In this document: in pieces, positions 8,479 to 17,718 of the stretch
Numbering within the stretch: position 1 is the first letter of the stretch
Layout of the letters: every line of letters starts with the position of its first letter
DNA from: Bin87 sp963666865
GTDB taxonomy: Bacteria > Chloroflexota > Dehalococcoidia > Lucifugimonadales > UBA3495
Direction: 5' to 3'
DNA: 64,000 nt
Assembly: GCA_963666865.1 (NCBI GenBank)
Contig: OY763072.1
Coordinates: forward strand, 4,092,001 to 4,156,000
Translations under genes and position numbers: made by a program
Notes under the pieces: generated by a model
What the model saw: the letters and a program-made list of their open reading frames with translations, nothing else
What the model was told of the DNA's origin: nothing
Databases searched by the model: none

Positions 8479-9594
8479 ATGGCCGAAAAAATCTACATAC
8501 GCAACGCCAGCGGAGAGCTGGAGCCTCTGACCGAAGAACGATTCGAGACGGAGGAGTTGCTTCAGGAACTGATTGGCCAGCACCCCGAACTGCTGGCCGG
8601 GGAGCAAATGCGCCCGGACGACCCGCTGCGCTGGATTCTCATCAAGCGCGAAATGCCGATTGAGGGTTGGGCGCTTGACCACCTGCTGATTGATCAACAC
8701 TCGCGGCCAACGCTGGTGGAGGTGAAACGCGGTTCCAATCGGGAAATCCGTCGTAACATCGTCGGGCAGATGCTGGACTACGCGGCCACTGCTGCCAGCG
8801 TATGGTCCCAGCATAATATACGGCAGGTTTTTGAAGATGCCCAAGACCAACCCGACCAAGTGATCAGCAAGCTATTGGGTGATGATGAACGAGACGTTGA
8901 CGCGTTTTGGGAACAGGTGGCTACTAACTTGGACGCTAATCGGTTGCGCCTGTTGTTCGTAGCTGACGAGATACCTCCCGAATTGGAGCGAGTGGTCAAG
9001 TTCCTGAACGAACAGACACGGGACAACTTGGAAGTGCTGGCCGTTGAAGTGAAACAGTATCCCGGCCAGTTCGGAGATGCGCTGGTCTCACGGGTCATCG
9101 GACAGATTGAGCCATTGCGTGACGGTGCTACAGGCGCAACCGCAGGCCGACGGCGAAGCATGACTGTGGATGAGTTCTTGGGAACGTTTGGCGCCGATGT
9201 CCAAGCGGCAGCCGAGAAGCTGATTAATGATGCTCGGAGGGCAGGCGCAAACATTCAAGGATCTCCCGGTGGTATCAGAATCGGAGGTCGATGTTCCGTC
9301 TATCGCAATCCAATTAACATAGCCCAGTTCTATTGCCCTACTGATACCGATGAAGGTCAATTTACGTTCCGTGTAGGCCAAGGATTTGACATTCCCGAAG
9401 TGCGGGTGTTCTTGTCGGACTGGATAGCAAGGTTTGAGCAAGACGATTTCGTGGAAAAGTACGAACCGACGAATTGGCAAACTGGATGGACTGTAAAGCC
9501 GTCAGACATGGCAAAACACGTTGACTTACTATCCGCTCGGCTGTGCGCCGCACTGACCGGGTTACGCGAATTACAACCCTCAGAATCTGATTGA
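8479..9594 (+). CDS. PD-(D/E)XK nuclease-like protein (NucS/DUF91-like N terminus)
   Basis: A 371-residue protein. The first 130 residues look like an endonuclease-fold domain: TEELLQELIGQHPELL, then LDHLLID and RPTLVEVKRGSNREIRRNIVGQMLDYAA, giving a D-x(n)-ExK motif with a following Q. The C-terminal part (from about residue 240) is uncharacterised, with a DUF4268-like feel. There is no Shine-Dalgarno just before the ATG, and the start was chosen from the family-like N terminus. Composition is more AT-rich than the neighbouring tldD gene. A DNA repair or defence role is possible, but no partner supports either. Confidence 0.6.
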   Translation: MAEKIYIRNASGELEPLTEERFETEELLQELIGQHPELLAGEQMRPDDPLRWILIKREMPIEGWALDHLLIDQHSRPTLVEVKRGSNREIRRNIVGQMLDYAATAASVWSQHNIRQVFEDAQDQPDQVISKLLGDDERDVDAFWEQVATNLDANRLRLLFVADEIPPELERVVKFLNEQTRDNLEVLAVEVKQYPGQFGDALVSRVIGQIEPLRDGATGATAGRRRSMTVDEFLGTFGADVQAAAEKLINDARRAGANIQGSPGGIRIGGRCSVYRNPINIAQFYCPTDTDEGQFTFRVGQGFDIPEVRVFLSDWIARFEQDDFVEKYEPTNWQTGWTVKPSDMAKHVDLLSARLCAALTGLRELQPSESD

Positions 9595-9598
9595 CGAT

Positions 9599-11056
9599 AT
9601 GGACCCTCTCATCGCCACCGCCCTCGATACCGCCCGCCAGCAGGGTGCGCAGTACGCCGACGTCCGCCTGGTCTCCAACCGCGAGCAGCGCATCGTCGTC
9701 CGCAACGGCGTGGTGGATACGATGACCGCTGATGAATCGGCGGGCCTGGGCATTCGCGCGCTTTACGATGGCGCGTGGGGTTTCGCGTCCACGCGGGAGT
9801 TGACCACTGCTGCCGCCAACCACGCCGCCGGCCAGGCCGTGCAGATCGCCCGCGCCTCGGCCCGGCAGAACGGCACGGGTCTGGCCGTCGCCGAACTGCT
9901 GGGCGTTCCAGTGACCAGCCGAGGCAGCTACGCCACTCCCATCAACATCGACCCTTTCACCGTGTCACTGGACGACAAGCTGGCCCTCCTGTTGGCCGCC
10001 GACGCGGAAATGGCCGACGTTCCCCAGGTAACGGCCCGCATGGCCAACGTGGTCTTCATCCGCGAGGATCGCACCTTCGCCAACACCGAGGGCGCGCTGG
10101 TGAGTCAGACCATCTACGAAGCCGGCGGCGGCGTCCAGGCCACGGCCGTGGGCAACGGCGAGACCCAACGCCGTTCCTATCCCCAATCCCACGGTCGCCA
10201 GCAGGGGTGCGCCGGTTGGGAGTACGTCGTCGCCATGGACCTTCCCGGCAACGCGCGCCGCACCGCCGAAGAGGCCGCCGAACTGCTCACAGCCGACCCT
10301 TGCCCCACTGACATCACCACCGATCTGATAATCGACAGCAGCCAGCTCGCCCTGCAAATCCACGAATCCTGCGGCCACGCCGTCGAGCTGGACCGCGCCC
10401 TGGGCGACGAAGCCGCCTTTGCCGGAACGTCCTTCCTGACGCCGGATCTGCTTCACGATTTCCAGTACGGCTCCGAGCACGTCAACATCACCGCCGACAG
10501 CGCCACGCCCTCCGGCCTGGGCACCTTCGGCTGGGACGACGAGGGCTTGCCGGCCCAGGCCACCGACATCATCCGCAACGGGCAATTCGTCGGCTACCTG
10601 ATGTCCCGCGAATCGGCGACACGCTTGGACCTGCCGTCCAACGGTTGTATGCGGGCGTCGTCATGGAACCGCATCCCCCTCATCCGCATGACCAACGTCA
10701 GCCTGCTGCCCGGTCAGTGGAGACTGGAAGACCTGATCGCCGACACCGATGACGGCATCTACCTGGAAACCAACCGTTCCTGGTCCATCGACGACCGCCG
10801 CTACAACTTCCAGTTCGGCACGGAGGTGGGGCGCGAAATCAAGAACGGCAAGCTGGGCCGTCTGCTCCGCAACTGCACCTACACCGGCATCACGCCGGAG
10901 TTCTGGCGTAGCTGCGACGCCGTTTGCAGGCCGGACCTCTGGCAGCTCTGGGGCACCCCCCGCTGCGGCAAGGGACAGCCCGGCCAGATCGCCCACACCA
11001 GCCACGGCGCCAGCCCCTCGCGCTTCCGCAACGTCCGCGTCGGCGTGATGCGCTAA
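9599..11056 (+). CDS. tldD: TldD-like metalloprotease subunit
   Basis: A 485-residue TldD/PmbA-family protein. The metal site HESCGH lies at residues 255-260, inside the typical stretch LQIHESCGHAVELDRALG. TldD carries the active site of the TldD-TldE heterodimer, which degrades unfolded peptides and, in E. coli, processes microcin B17 and CcdA. The next gene encodes the TldE/PmbA-like partner, and the TAATG junction indicates translational coupling. No peptide precursor gene is visible nearby, so the substrate is unknown. Confidence 0.9.
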   Translation: MDPLIATALDTARQQGAQYADVRLVSNREQRIVVRNGVVDTMTADESAGLGIRALYDGAWGFASTRELTTAAANHAAGQAVQIARASARQNGTGLAVAELLGVPVTSRGSYATPINIDPFTVSLDDKLALLLAADAEMADVPQVTARMANVVFIREDRTFANTEGALVSQTIYEAGGGVQATAVGNGETQRRSYPQSHGRQQGCAGWEYVVAMDLPGNARRTAEEAAELLTADPCPTDITTDLIIDSSQLALQIHESCGHAVELDRALGDEAAFAGTSFLTPDLLHDFQYGSEHVNITADSATPSGLGTFGWDDEGLPAQATDIIRNGQFVGYLMSRESATRLDLPSNGCMRASSWNRIPLIRMTNVSLLPGQWRLEDLIADTDDGIYLETNRSWSIDDRRYNFQFGTEVGREIKNGKLGRLLRNCTYTGITPEFWRSCDAVCRPDLWQLWGTPRCGKGQPGQIAHTSHGASPSRFRNVRVGVMR

Positions 11057-12390
11057 TGCTCAGCCCCGACCACATTCGCCCTCTTTTGATGGACGCCCTG
11101 CGCCACTGCCCGGTCGGCGCTGACGCCGACATCTACCTGACCGCCAGTCAGCAGGCCCTCACCCGTTTCGCCAACAACCGCATCCACCAGAACGTGGCCC
11201 ACCAGGACGCCGTGGCCCACGTCCGCGTCGCCATCGGCAAGCGACAGGGCCGCGCCGTCACCAACAACCTGTCCGCCGCTGGCCTGGCCGACGCGGTGCG
11301 CCAGGCCGCCGATTTCGCCCGCCTGATGCCCGAAGACCCCGACTTTCCCGGCCTGCCGGAACCGTCCGCCATCCAGTCCGTGGCCGCCTACGACGCCGCC
11401 ACCGCCGCGTGCGACGCGGAACAACGTGCGGAGGTAGCCGGCATGGTGTGCCGCAAGGCCGCCGAACTCGCACTGGACGCCGCCGGGTTCTGTCGGACCG
11501 GAGCTACCGAATTGGCCGTGGTCAGCACCCGGGGCGCCGACGCCTACCACGTTGGTTCCTTCTCCGGTCTGCTCGTCACCGCTCGCAGCGACGACTCGGC
11601 GGGCTGGTCCAAGGGCGGAGGGTGGCGCATGGGCGACTTCGATAACGAAGCATTAGCCGACGAAGCTATCGGCAAAGCGCTGCGTGGCCGCAACCCGCAG
11701 GATCTCGAACCCGGCGATTACCCCGTGGTGCTGGAGCATTATGCCGTGGACGATATGCTGGAAGCCCTCAGCTTCTACGGCATGGGCGCCCAGATGGTGC
11801 AGGACGGGCGCAGCTGGATGAACGACGTGTTGGGCCGGCCGGCGATGAGTCCCCTGGTATCCATCCACGATGACGGATCGGACCCGTCCGGATGGCCCGT
11901 ACCCTTTGATGCCGAGGGCGTCCCTCGGCAGAGCGTGAGCATCGTCGCGGACGGCGTGGTGCAAGGCCCCGTTCACAACACCTACACCGCCGCCAAGGCC
12001 GGCGTCGCCTCCACCGGACACCAGCGCGGCGCAACGGGCGGCCCCACGGCGACCAACCTCTTCATGCGCCCCGGCGACCGTACCACCGAGCAGCTGATAG
12101 CCTCGGTGGTACGGGGCCTCTACATCACGCGCTTTTACTACACCCGTCTCTCCCACAACCGGGGCTGCGTGATGACCGGCATGACCCGGGACGGAACCTT
12201 CCTCATCGAAAACGGCGAACTCACCACGCCCATCAAAAACCTGCGCTTCACCCAAAGCTACGTGGATGCGCTGGCCGGCTGCCAGGCCCTCTCGAACACC
12301 GCTCGCCTGAACCTGAACGAGGCCGGCGTCGCCATACACGTGCCGGCGGCCTTGCTGGAAAGTTGGCGCTTTACGGGGCAGACGGTGTAA
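11056..12390 (+). CDS. TldE/PmbA-like metalloprotease partner subunit
   Basis: A 444-residue paralogue of TldD without the HExxxH metal motif, as expected for the TldE/PmbA subunit. Family features include the N-terminal TRFANNRIHQNVAHQDA strand, the glycine-rich STGHQRGATGGPTATNLFM and the closing GLYITRFYYTRLSHNRG region. It starts in the TAATG overlap with tldD. The pair would form the TldD-TldE protease in the cytoplasm. Confidence 0.85.
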   Translation: MLSPDHIRPLLMDALRHCPVGADADIYLTASQQALTRFANNRIHQNVAHQDAVAHVRVAIGKRQGRAVTNNLSAAGLADAVRQAADFARLMPEDPDFPGLPEPSAIQSVAAYDAATAACDAEQRAEVAGMVCRKAAELALDAAGFCRTGATELAVVSTRGADAYHVGSFSGLLVTARSDDSAGWSKGGGWRMGDFDNEALADEAIGKALRGRNPQDLEPGDYPVVLEHYAVDDMLEALSFYGMGAQMVQDGRSWMNDVLGRPAMSPLVSIHDDGSDPSGWPVPFDAEGVPRQSVSIVADGVVQGPVHNTYTAAKAGVASTGHQRGATGGPTATNLFMRPGDRTTEQLIASVVRGLYITRFYYTRLSHNRGCVMTGMTRDGTFLIENGELTTPIKNLRFTQSYVDALAGCQALSNTARLNLNEAGVAIHVPAALLESWRFTGQTV

Positions 12391-12426
12391 TCTAACAAGT
12401 GCAAATCATGGATAGGGCGTGACATC

Positions 12427-12672
12427 ATGCAAACGACATTGAACCTCCACGAAACTGTCGTGGCGCGGCTGCAAGCGGAGGCGAAACGCCGGGGCACCAC
12501 GGCATCGGCGCTGGCGGAGGCCGGCATCCTCCGAATCCTGGACGATGGCCAGGAAGCGGCTCCGGAAAAGGCTTCTGCTGAGCCTCTCCCAAAACTGCCA
12601 ACTTGGAATTTTGGCGAGATGCTTATTGACATATCCAATCGAGACGAACTTTATCGTGCCATGGAGGAGTAG
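12427..12672 (+). CDS. VapB-like antitoxin
   Basis: An 81-residue protein lying 5 bp before a PIN-domain gene. The N terminus (TLNLHETVVARLQAEAKRRGTTASALAEAGI) has the strand-helix-helix pattern of a ribbon-helix-helix DNA-binding antitoxin. The C-terminal 40 residues, ending in DISNRDELYRAMEE, would be the toxin-binding tail. Antitoxins of this kind repress their own operon. Assignment rests on fold pattern and operon position. Confidence 0.75.
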   Translation: MQTTLNLHETVVARLQAEAKRRGTTASALAEAGILRILDDGQEAAPEKASAEPLPKLPTWNFGEMLIDISNRDELYRAMEE

Positions 12673-12677
12673 AAGCT

Positions 12678-13109
12678 ATGGTATATGACACCAACGTGCT
12701 TATTTACACTGTGGATGATAGGTCAGAGTTCCATACTGCTTGCTTGCAGAGAGTTGAGAACGCGCGAGCGGGACACGCCGCCGCGTATCTGACTTGGAAT
12801 ATCTGTTACGAGTTCCTCAGGGTGACTACCCACCCTCGGGTATTGAGCAATCCCTGGAGTTTGAGCAACGGAGCGAGTTTCCTGACTTCACTGCTGGATT
12901 CTCCAGGATTTTTTCTGTTGCGTCATACTGCTCGCCATCTTTCAGTCTTGTCACGAGTAGCCCGAGAAGTGCCAGAGGTGCGCGGCAACTTGGTGCACGA
13001 CTTGCACACCGCCGTGCTGATGCGGGAACATGGCATCACCCAAATCTGCACTCTAGACGGCGATTTCCGCAAGTTTCCGTTTCTTGAAATCGTTAACCCA
13101 TTGGAGTGA
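12678..13109 (+). CDS. VapC-like PIN-domain toxin
   Basis: A 143-residue PIN-domain ribonuclease. The acidic metal ligands are visible at Asp4 (MVYDTNVLIY), Glu45 (CYEFLRV), Asp108 (VHDLHTAVLM) and Asp127/129 (TLDGDF). The length and the 5-bp spacing from the antitoxin gene are typical of VapBC type II modules. The pair is lower in GC than the flanking tldE and amidase genes, consistent with acquisition. Its RNA target cannot be read from the sequence. Confidence 0.85.
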   Translation: MVYDTNVLIYTVDDRSEFHTACLQRVENARAGHAAAYLTWNICYEFLRVTTHPRVLSNPWSLSNGASFLTSLLDSPGFFLLRHTARHLSVLSRVAREVPEVRGNLVHDLHTAVLMREHGITQICTLDGDFRKFPFLEIVNPLE

Positions 13110-13124
13110 AATATCGGTGTCATC

Positions 13125-13322
13125 ATGAGCGATTTGAACAACGAAGAAATCCAGGCTCTCGCCAAAGCCGTCGGCCTCTCCCTCCAGGAACCGGAGCTGA
13201 CCCAGGTCACCCACAGCCTGAACGCCATGCTGGAAGAGATGGCCGCCATCAATCCGCCCGGCTTCAACCTGGAAGAGTACGTCGCCGTAACCCTGCCGGC
13301 CGATATGGAGGATGCAATATGA
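13125..13322 (+). CDS. GatC-like small subunit (DUF4089 type)
   Basis: A 65-residue protein with the GatC-like pattern LNNEEIQALAKAVGLSLQEPELTQV and a conserved LNAML helix. Its stop overlaps the start of the amidase gene (ATGA). Free-standing small proteins of this type accompany non-tRNA amidases and probably wrap around them, as GatC does with GatA. No gatB is nearby, so this is probably not the tRNA amidotransferase. Confidence 0.7.
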   Translation: MSDLNNEEIQALAKAVGLSLQEPELTQVTHSLNAMLEEMAAINPPGFNLEEYVAVTLPADMEDAI

Positions 13323-14770
13323 CCCCCGCCGAGATTCCCTTCCTCTCCGCCTCCGAACTGGCCGCCGCCATCCGCGCCCGCGAGGTATCGCCCGTTGAGG
13401 CCGTCGATGCATACCTGGACCGCATCGACGCGGTGGGCGACCGGCTGAACGCCTACATCACCATCTGCGCCGACGAGGCCCGCGCCGACGCGAAACTCCT
13501 GGAGGATGAAGCCGCCGCTGGCAACTTCCGTGGCCCCCTCCACGGTGTGCCCGTGGGCACCAAGGACCAGATCCACACCGCCGGCATCCGCACCACCGAC
13601 GCCTCGAAACTCCGCGCCGATTTCGTTCCCGATGCTGACGCCACCGTTGTTGCCAAGCTGAAAAACGCCGGCGCCGTCATCATCGGCAAGACCAACATGA
13701 GCGAGTTCGCCCTGGGCGATCCCATCAGCAGTCACTTCGGGCCGGCCCGCAACCCCTGGGACACCGCCCGCAACCCCGGCACCTCCAGCACCGGCAGCGG
13801 CTCCGCCACCGCCGGCTTCCTGTGCGCCACCTCCCTGGGCGAGGACACCGGCGGCTCCATACGCGGCCCCGCCGCCAATTGCGGCCTGGTGGGCATCCGC
13901 CCCACCTGGGGGCGGGTCAGCCGGGCCGGCGTGGACGGCGCCAGCTGGTCCACCGACACCATCGGCCCTATTTCCCGCACCGTTACGGACTGCGCCCTGA
14001 CGTTGCAGGTCATCGCCGGCCACGACCCCAAAGACCGCTACAGCCGAACCGAAGCGGTGCCCGACTACCTGGACGGGCTGGACGCCGGCGTCCGGGGTAT
14101 GCGCATTGGCGTGGTGCAGGAACTGATGGGCGGGCACGGCCTCCGGCTGGACGACCGCAGCCGCGACGCGGTGGCCGCCGCCGCCGAAGTGTTCCGGGAA
14201 CTGGGCGCCGAGGTCGTGCCCGTGAGCATACCCATCACTCCACAGACCGGCCCCATTGTCCGCACCATCACCAGCACCGAGCGGGTCAGCCTCAACCCCG
14301 AGTGGCTCCGCGAACGGTTTGAGGACTACCACCCCAACACCCGGGTGGCCTTCGCCGTGGGCAACCTGATACCGGGTCAGGTGTATTACAAGGCGGTGAA
14401 ACTTCGCGCCATGGTGCGCCGCCAGGTGATAGCGGCCTTCCGCGACGTTGACCTGCTGTTGCAGCCCACCTCCACCGGCCCGGCTGGCCTGTTGTCCGAC
14501 GAGCCTCCGGTGGTCAGCAGCAAGGAAATGGCCGCCGCCGCTCTGCGCGAGGGCAGTTTCCGTGGCTTGTACAGCCTCAGCGGCTGCCCCGCCATCAGCA
14601 TCCCCTGCGGGTTCACCAGCGACCCGGCGGCTCCTGACCGAGAGAATGGAGCGCTGCCTCTGGCATTGCAGATTGGCGGGCCGCACCTGGGCGAGGCCGC
14701 CATATTCCGCGCCGCCTACGCCTACGAACAGGCCACGCCCTGGCATGAGCGACGGCCACCGGCCTTATAA
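13319..14770 (+). CDS. Amidase signature enzyme
   Basis: A 483-residue amidase-signature hydrolase. The Ser-cisSer-Lys triad is visible: Lys82 (VGTKDQIHT), the cis-Ser region GTSSTGSGSATA (about 155-164) and the nucleophile Ser180 in GEDTGGSIRGPA. It hydrolyses an amide to a carboxylate and ammonia, but the substrate cannot be told. It is coupled to the GatC-like gene by a 4-bp overlap. The amidase is GC-rich like the core genes. A GatA assignment is less likely without gatB. Confidence 0.85.
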   Translation: MTPAEIPFLSASELAAAIRAREVSPVEAVDAYLDRIDAVGDRLNAYITICADEARADAKLLEDEAAAGNFRGPLHGVPVGTKDQIHTAGIRTTDASKLRADFVPDADATVVAKLKNAGAVIIGKTNMSEFALGDPISSHFGPARNPWDTARNPGTSSTGSGSATAGFLCATSLGEDTGGSIRGPAANCGLVGIRPTWGRVSRAGVDGASWSTDTIGPISRTVTDCALTLQVIAGHDPKDRYSRTEAVPDYLDGLDAGVRGMRIGVVQELMGGHGLRLDDRSRDAVAAAAEVFRELGAEVVPVSIPITPQTGPIVRTITSTERVSLNPEWLRERFEDYHPNTRVAFAVGNLIPGQVYYKAVKLRAMVRRQVIAAFRDVDLLLQPTSTGPAGLLSDEPPVVSSKEMAAAALREGSFRGLYSLSGCPAISIPCGFTSDPAAPDRENGALPLALQIGGPHLGEAAIFRAAYAYEQATPWHERRPPAL

Positions 14771-14780
14771 TTTCACGTTG

Positions 14781-16064
14781 ATGCACTGGATCAAACGAAC
14801 GGCTCCGGCGAGGAAACTCACCTCGCCTTGGGCGGGCGTTACCCTGATATTAGCGCTCGCGGCTGTCGCGCTCGGCGCGGCTTGCGCCACTGCCCCGGTG
14901 GCCTCGCCGCCAAGCCAAGATGCCGGAAACGCCGTCGCGCTGACCCTCCCTCCTGAACCGGGGCAAGCCGACCCCGGCGTGTACGATGACCGCATCGTAT
15001 TCGGGCAGTCCGCTGCATTCAGCGGTCCAGCACAACATCTGGGCACGGAAATGCGCCTGGGAATACTGGCGGCGTTCCGCCAGGCCAACCAGGCCGGGGG
15101 CGTTCACGGGCGCCGGATGGAGCTTGAGTCCCTGGACGACGGCTACGAAAGCGACGCGGCCTTTGCCAACACCCAGCGCTTGATCTATGAAAGCAACGTT
15201 TTCGCGCTGATCGGGGCGGTTGGAACCCCAACGTCTCGCTCCTCGTTTCTGTCGGCGGATTACGCCGGCGCGCCCTTCATCGCCCCATTCACCGGCGCCG
15301 AGTTTCTGCGCAATCCCGAACTGGACAACGTGTTGAATCTGCGGGCGTCTTACTACCAGGAAACCGAAGAGATGGTGGCTCGCCTCACCGAAGACCTGGG
15401 AATAACGCGGGTTGCCGTCTTCTATCAGAACGATGCTTACGGGCAGGCCGGACTGGAAGGAACGCGCCTGGCACTGGAACGCCGGGGGCTTGAGCCGGTA
15501 GCGTCGGGGCATTACGAACGCAATACCACCGCCGTACACGGGGCCGTTTTCCACATCGTTGATGCCGACCCCGAAGCAGTAATATTGATTGGCGCCTACG
15601 CTCCGGTCGCCAACACGATCACTGAGATACGCCAGAGTATCGACCCCGTATTCATGGCAATCTCTTTCGTGGGCGGCGAAGCCCTGGCCAGGGAACTCGG
15701 CCCGGAAGGTGAAGGAGTTTACGTCACCCAGGTTGTGCCCTTTCCCGAAGATACCAGCGTCCCCGCGGTCGCCGGATACCGGGCCGCGCTGGTGGAGTAC
15801 GATCCCAACGCAATTCCGGGATTCGTGTCACTGGAAGGCTACCTGGCCGGACGCCTGGCCATCGCCGGACTGGAAATGTGCGGCAGTGTCGTCAGCCGCC
15901 AGTGCTTCCTCGACGCCATCCGCAATGCCGGTCCAATTGACATTGATGGGGTTGTCCTCCAGTACGGTCCCGAGGACAACCAAGGGTCCGATACAGTGTT
16001 CTTAACCGTGATAGGTCCGGATGGACAGTACCGCCAGGTCGATAAACTGACCGATGCGTATTGA
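14781..16064 (+). CDS. Branched-chain amino acid type ABC substrate-binding protein
   Basis: A 427-residue periplasmic-binding-protein type I (Peripla_BP_6) homologue. It opens with a basic segment and a hydrophobic stretch (VTLILALAAVALGAAC) ending at a Cys, so it is probably a lipoprotein. The mature part has FGQSAAFSGPAQHLGTEMRLG and LIGAVGTPTSRSS, characteristic of LivJ-like proteins. It lies 10 bp after the amidase. No permease or ATPase genes are adjacent, so it is an orphan binding protein that may feed a transporter encoded elsewhere, perhaps carrying the amidase substrate. Confidence 0.8.
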   Translation: MHWIKRTAPARKLTSPWAGVTLILALAAVALGAACATAPVASPPSQDAGNAVALTLPPEPGQADPGVYDDRIVFGQSAAFSGPAQHLGTEMRLGILAAFRQANQAGGVHGRRMELESLDDGYESDAAFANTQRLIYESNVFALIGAVGTPTSRSSFLSADYAGAPFIAPFTGAEFLRNPELDNVLNLRASYYQETEEMVARLTEDLGITRVAVFYQNDAYGQAGLEGTRLALERRGLEPVASGHYERNTTAVHGAVFHIVDADPEAVILIGAYAPVANTITEIRQSIDPVFMAISFVGGEALARELGPEGEGVYVTQVVPFPEDTSVPAVAGYRAALVEYDPNAIPGFVSLEGYLAGRLAIAGLEMCGSVVSRQCFLDAIRNAGPIDIDGVVLQYGPEDNQGSDTVFLTVIGPDGQYRQVDKLTDAY

Positions 16065-16079
16065 CGATGTTCCGCGCGG

Positions 16080-17678
16080 TCAACCCTCGTACACCGTCCG
16101 CCCGCCGAGGATTGTCCGCTCCACCGGAATGTCCTTGATGCCGAACGGATCTATTGCCGTGGGGTCCGCGCCCAGCACCACCAGGTCGGCCAGCTTGCCC
16201 ACCTCGATGCTGCCCTTAAGGTTCTCCTCAAAGCCGGCGTAAGCGCCGTTGAGGGTGTAGATGCGCAGCGCGTCCTCCACAGAAATCCGCTGGTTCAATC
16301 CCCATTCCCGCCCTTCGCTGTCGGTGCGGGTTACGCAGCTCTGAATGCCCATCAGCGGCTCGAACGGCCCCGGCGGGTAGTCGGTAGCGCCGGTGGACAT
16401 CACGTTGTAGTCCATGAAGGACCGCTGCGCAAACATCCATTGCAGGCGCTCCTCACCGTAGAACTGCATCTTCTCGCCGTGGTAATAGACGTAGGTGCAG
16501 AAGGGCGTCGCCACCGCGCCCAACCGGTTCATCCGGGTCAGCAGGTCGGGATTGACCAAAGTGCAGTGCTCCACCCGGTGTCGTGGGTCCGATCTGGGAT
16601 AGGCCGCCTGCGCCGCCTCGTAGGCTTGCAATACCAGGTCGATGGTCGAGTCGCCGTTGGCGTGGATGCACACCTGGAAACCGGCGGCGTGCATCTCCAT
16701 GACGTTGCCGGCGATTTCGTCCCCGGTCATGGTCAGGATGCCGTGGTCGCAGCAACTGCCCACGTAAGGCTCCGACAGGTAGGCCGTGCGCGATGCTATC
16801 GCGCCGTCGGCCACCATCTTGATGCCGCCAATGCGCAGCCGCTCGTCGCCCATGTCGGCCTTGATGCCGGCGTCCCGCAGGGCGGGGAAGTAGCGGTGCC
16901 ACATCAGGGCATAGACCCGCAGGGTGAGATCACCGGCGTCCCGGCCCTCCTGATAGGTCCGCAACTCATAGTCGGTGACCCGGGCGTCGTGAACGCTGGT
17001 CAAACCGGCCCGGTTCAGCATCTCGCAGATGACGCGCAGGCCGTCCCGCCGCGTATCGGCGGATTCCACCGGCAGCTGATTTTCCCGCAGGTCGTCGGCA
17101 GCCCGCTCGTAAATGACACCGTCCAGCCGGCCGGTATCGGGGCTGCGCCCCAGCCGTCCGCCCGGCGGATCGGGCGACTCGTCGTGGTAGCCCGCCCGCT
17201 CCAACGCCAGCGAGTTGCCGTAATAGACGTGCCCCGCCCGGTGGGCCACCAGTATGGGGTGATCGGTACTGACGGCATCCAGGTCCTCCCGGCGCAGAAA
17301 GCGATTCTCCGCCGTCTTGGTGTCGTCAAACTTGAAGCCCTGCACCCACTGGCCCGCCGGCGTAGCCGCCACCCGCTCCCGCAGGGCATCCTGTATGTCG
17401 CCAATGGTGGGCAGGGAGCAGTCGGCCGCCATAACGTGCCGCGTCCCGCTGCTGAGCACGTGAATATGCGCGTCAATGAAACCGGGGAGCACCGTCCTGC
17501 CCGGCAGTTCCAGTATCTTGGTGCCCGGCCCAATCAGCGTTTCCACATCAGCATCGCTGCCCACGGCGATGAACCACCCGTCGCGCATAGCAACGGCGGT
17601 GGCTCTGGGTTGCGCCGGGTCGATAGTGATGACGTTAGCCCGGCGAATAACGGTGTCGGCTTGGTAATTGGTTGCCAA
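16080..17678 (-). CDS. Amidohydrolase family 3 protein (YtcJ-like)
   Basis: A 532-residue metal-dependent amidohydrolase. The first metal motif is PGFIDAHIHVLSSG; later metal ligands are suggested by CIHANGD and HRVEHCTL. The beta-sandwich N terminus (TVIRRANVITIDP) and C-terminal GKLADLVVLGADP are typical of the family. The TTG start at 17678 is preferred because GGAGG lies 7 nt upstream and longer starts run into the preceding GTPase gene. Substrates of this subfamily are mostly unknown. Confidence 0.85.
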   Translation of the reverse strand: MATNYQADTVIRRANVITIDPAQPRATAVAMRDGWFIAVGSDADVETLIGPGTKILELPGRTVLPGFIDAHIHVLSSGTRHVMAADCSLPTIGDIQDALRERVAATPAGQWVQGFKFDDTKTAENRFLRREDLDAVSTDHPILVAHRAGHVYYGNSLALERAGYHDESPDPPGGRLGRSPDTGRLDGVIYERAADDLRENQLPVESADTRRDGLRVICEMLNRAGLTSVHDARVTDYELRTYQEGRDAGDLTLRVYALMWHRYFPALRDAGIKADMGDERLRIGGIKMVADGAIASRTAYLSEPYVGSCCDHGILTMTGDEIAGNVMEMHAAGFQVCIHANGDSTIDLVLQAYEAAQAAYPRSDPRHRVEHCTLVNPDLLTRMNRLGAVATPFCTYVYYHGEKMQFYGEERLQWMFAQRSFMDYNVMSTGATDYPPGPFEPLMGIQSCVTRTDSEGREWGLNQRISVEDALRIYTLNGAYAGFEENLKGSIEVGKLADLVVLGADPTAIDPFGIKDIPVERTILGGRTVYEG

Positions 17679-17718
17679 ATCATCGCCTCCGGTACTGATT
17701 TGCCCAGTTCCCTTGGGG

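Noticed and set aside
9599..12390. RiPP or microcin maturation locus around TldD/TldE
   Set aside because: No precursor peptide, cyclodehydratase or exporter gene is adjacent; the next genes are a VapBC pair.
12923..14746. A 607-codon reverse open frame
   Set aside because: It runs antisense through the PIN-domain, GatC-like and amidase genes, all of which have intact catalytic motifs, and its translation is Gly/Ala-rich without domains.
13125..14770. Glu/Asp-tRNA amidotransferase GatCA
   Set aside because: There is no gatB nearby, and the small subunit is of the DUF4089-like type that accompanies general amidases.
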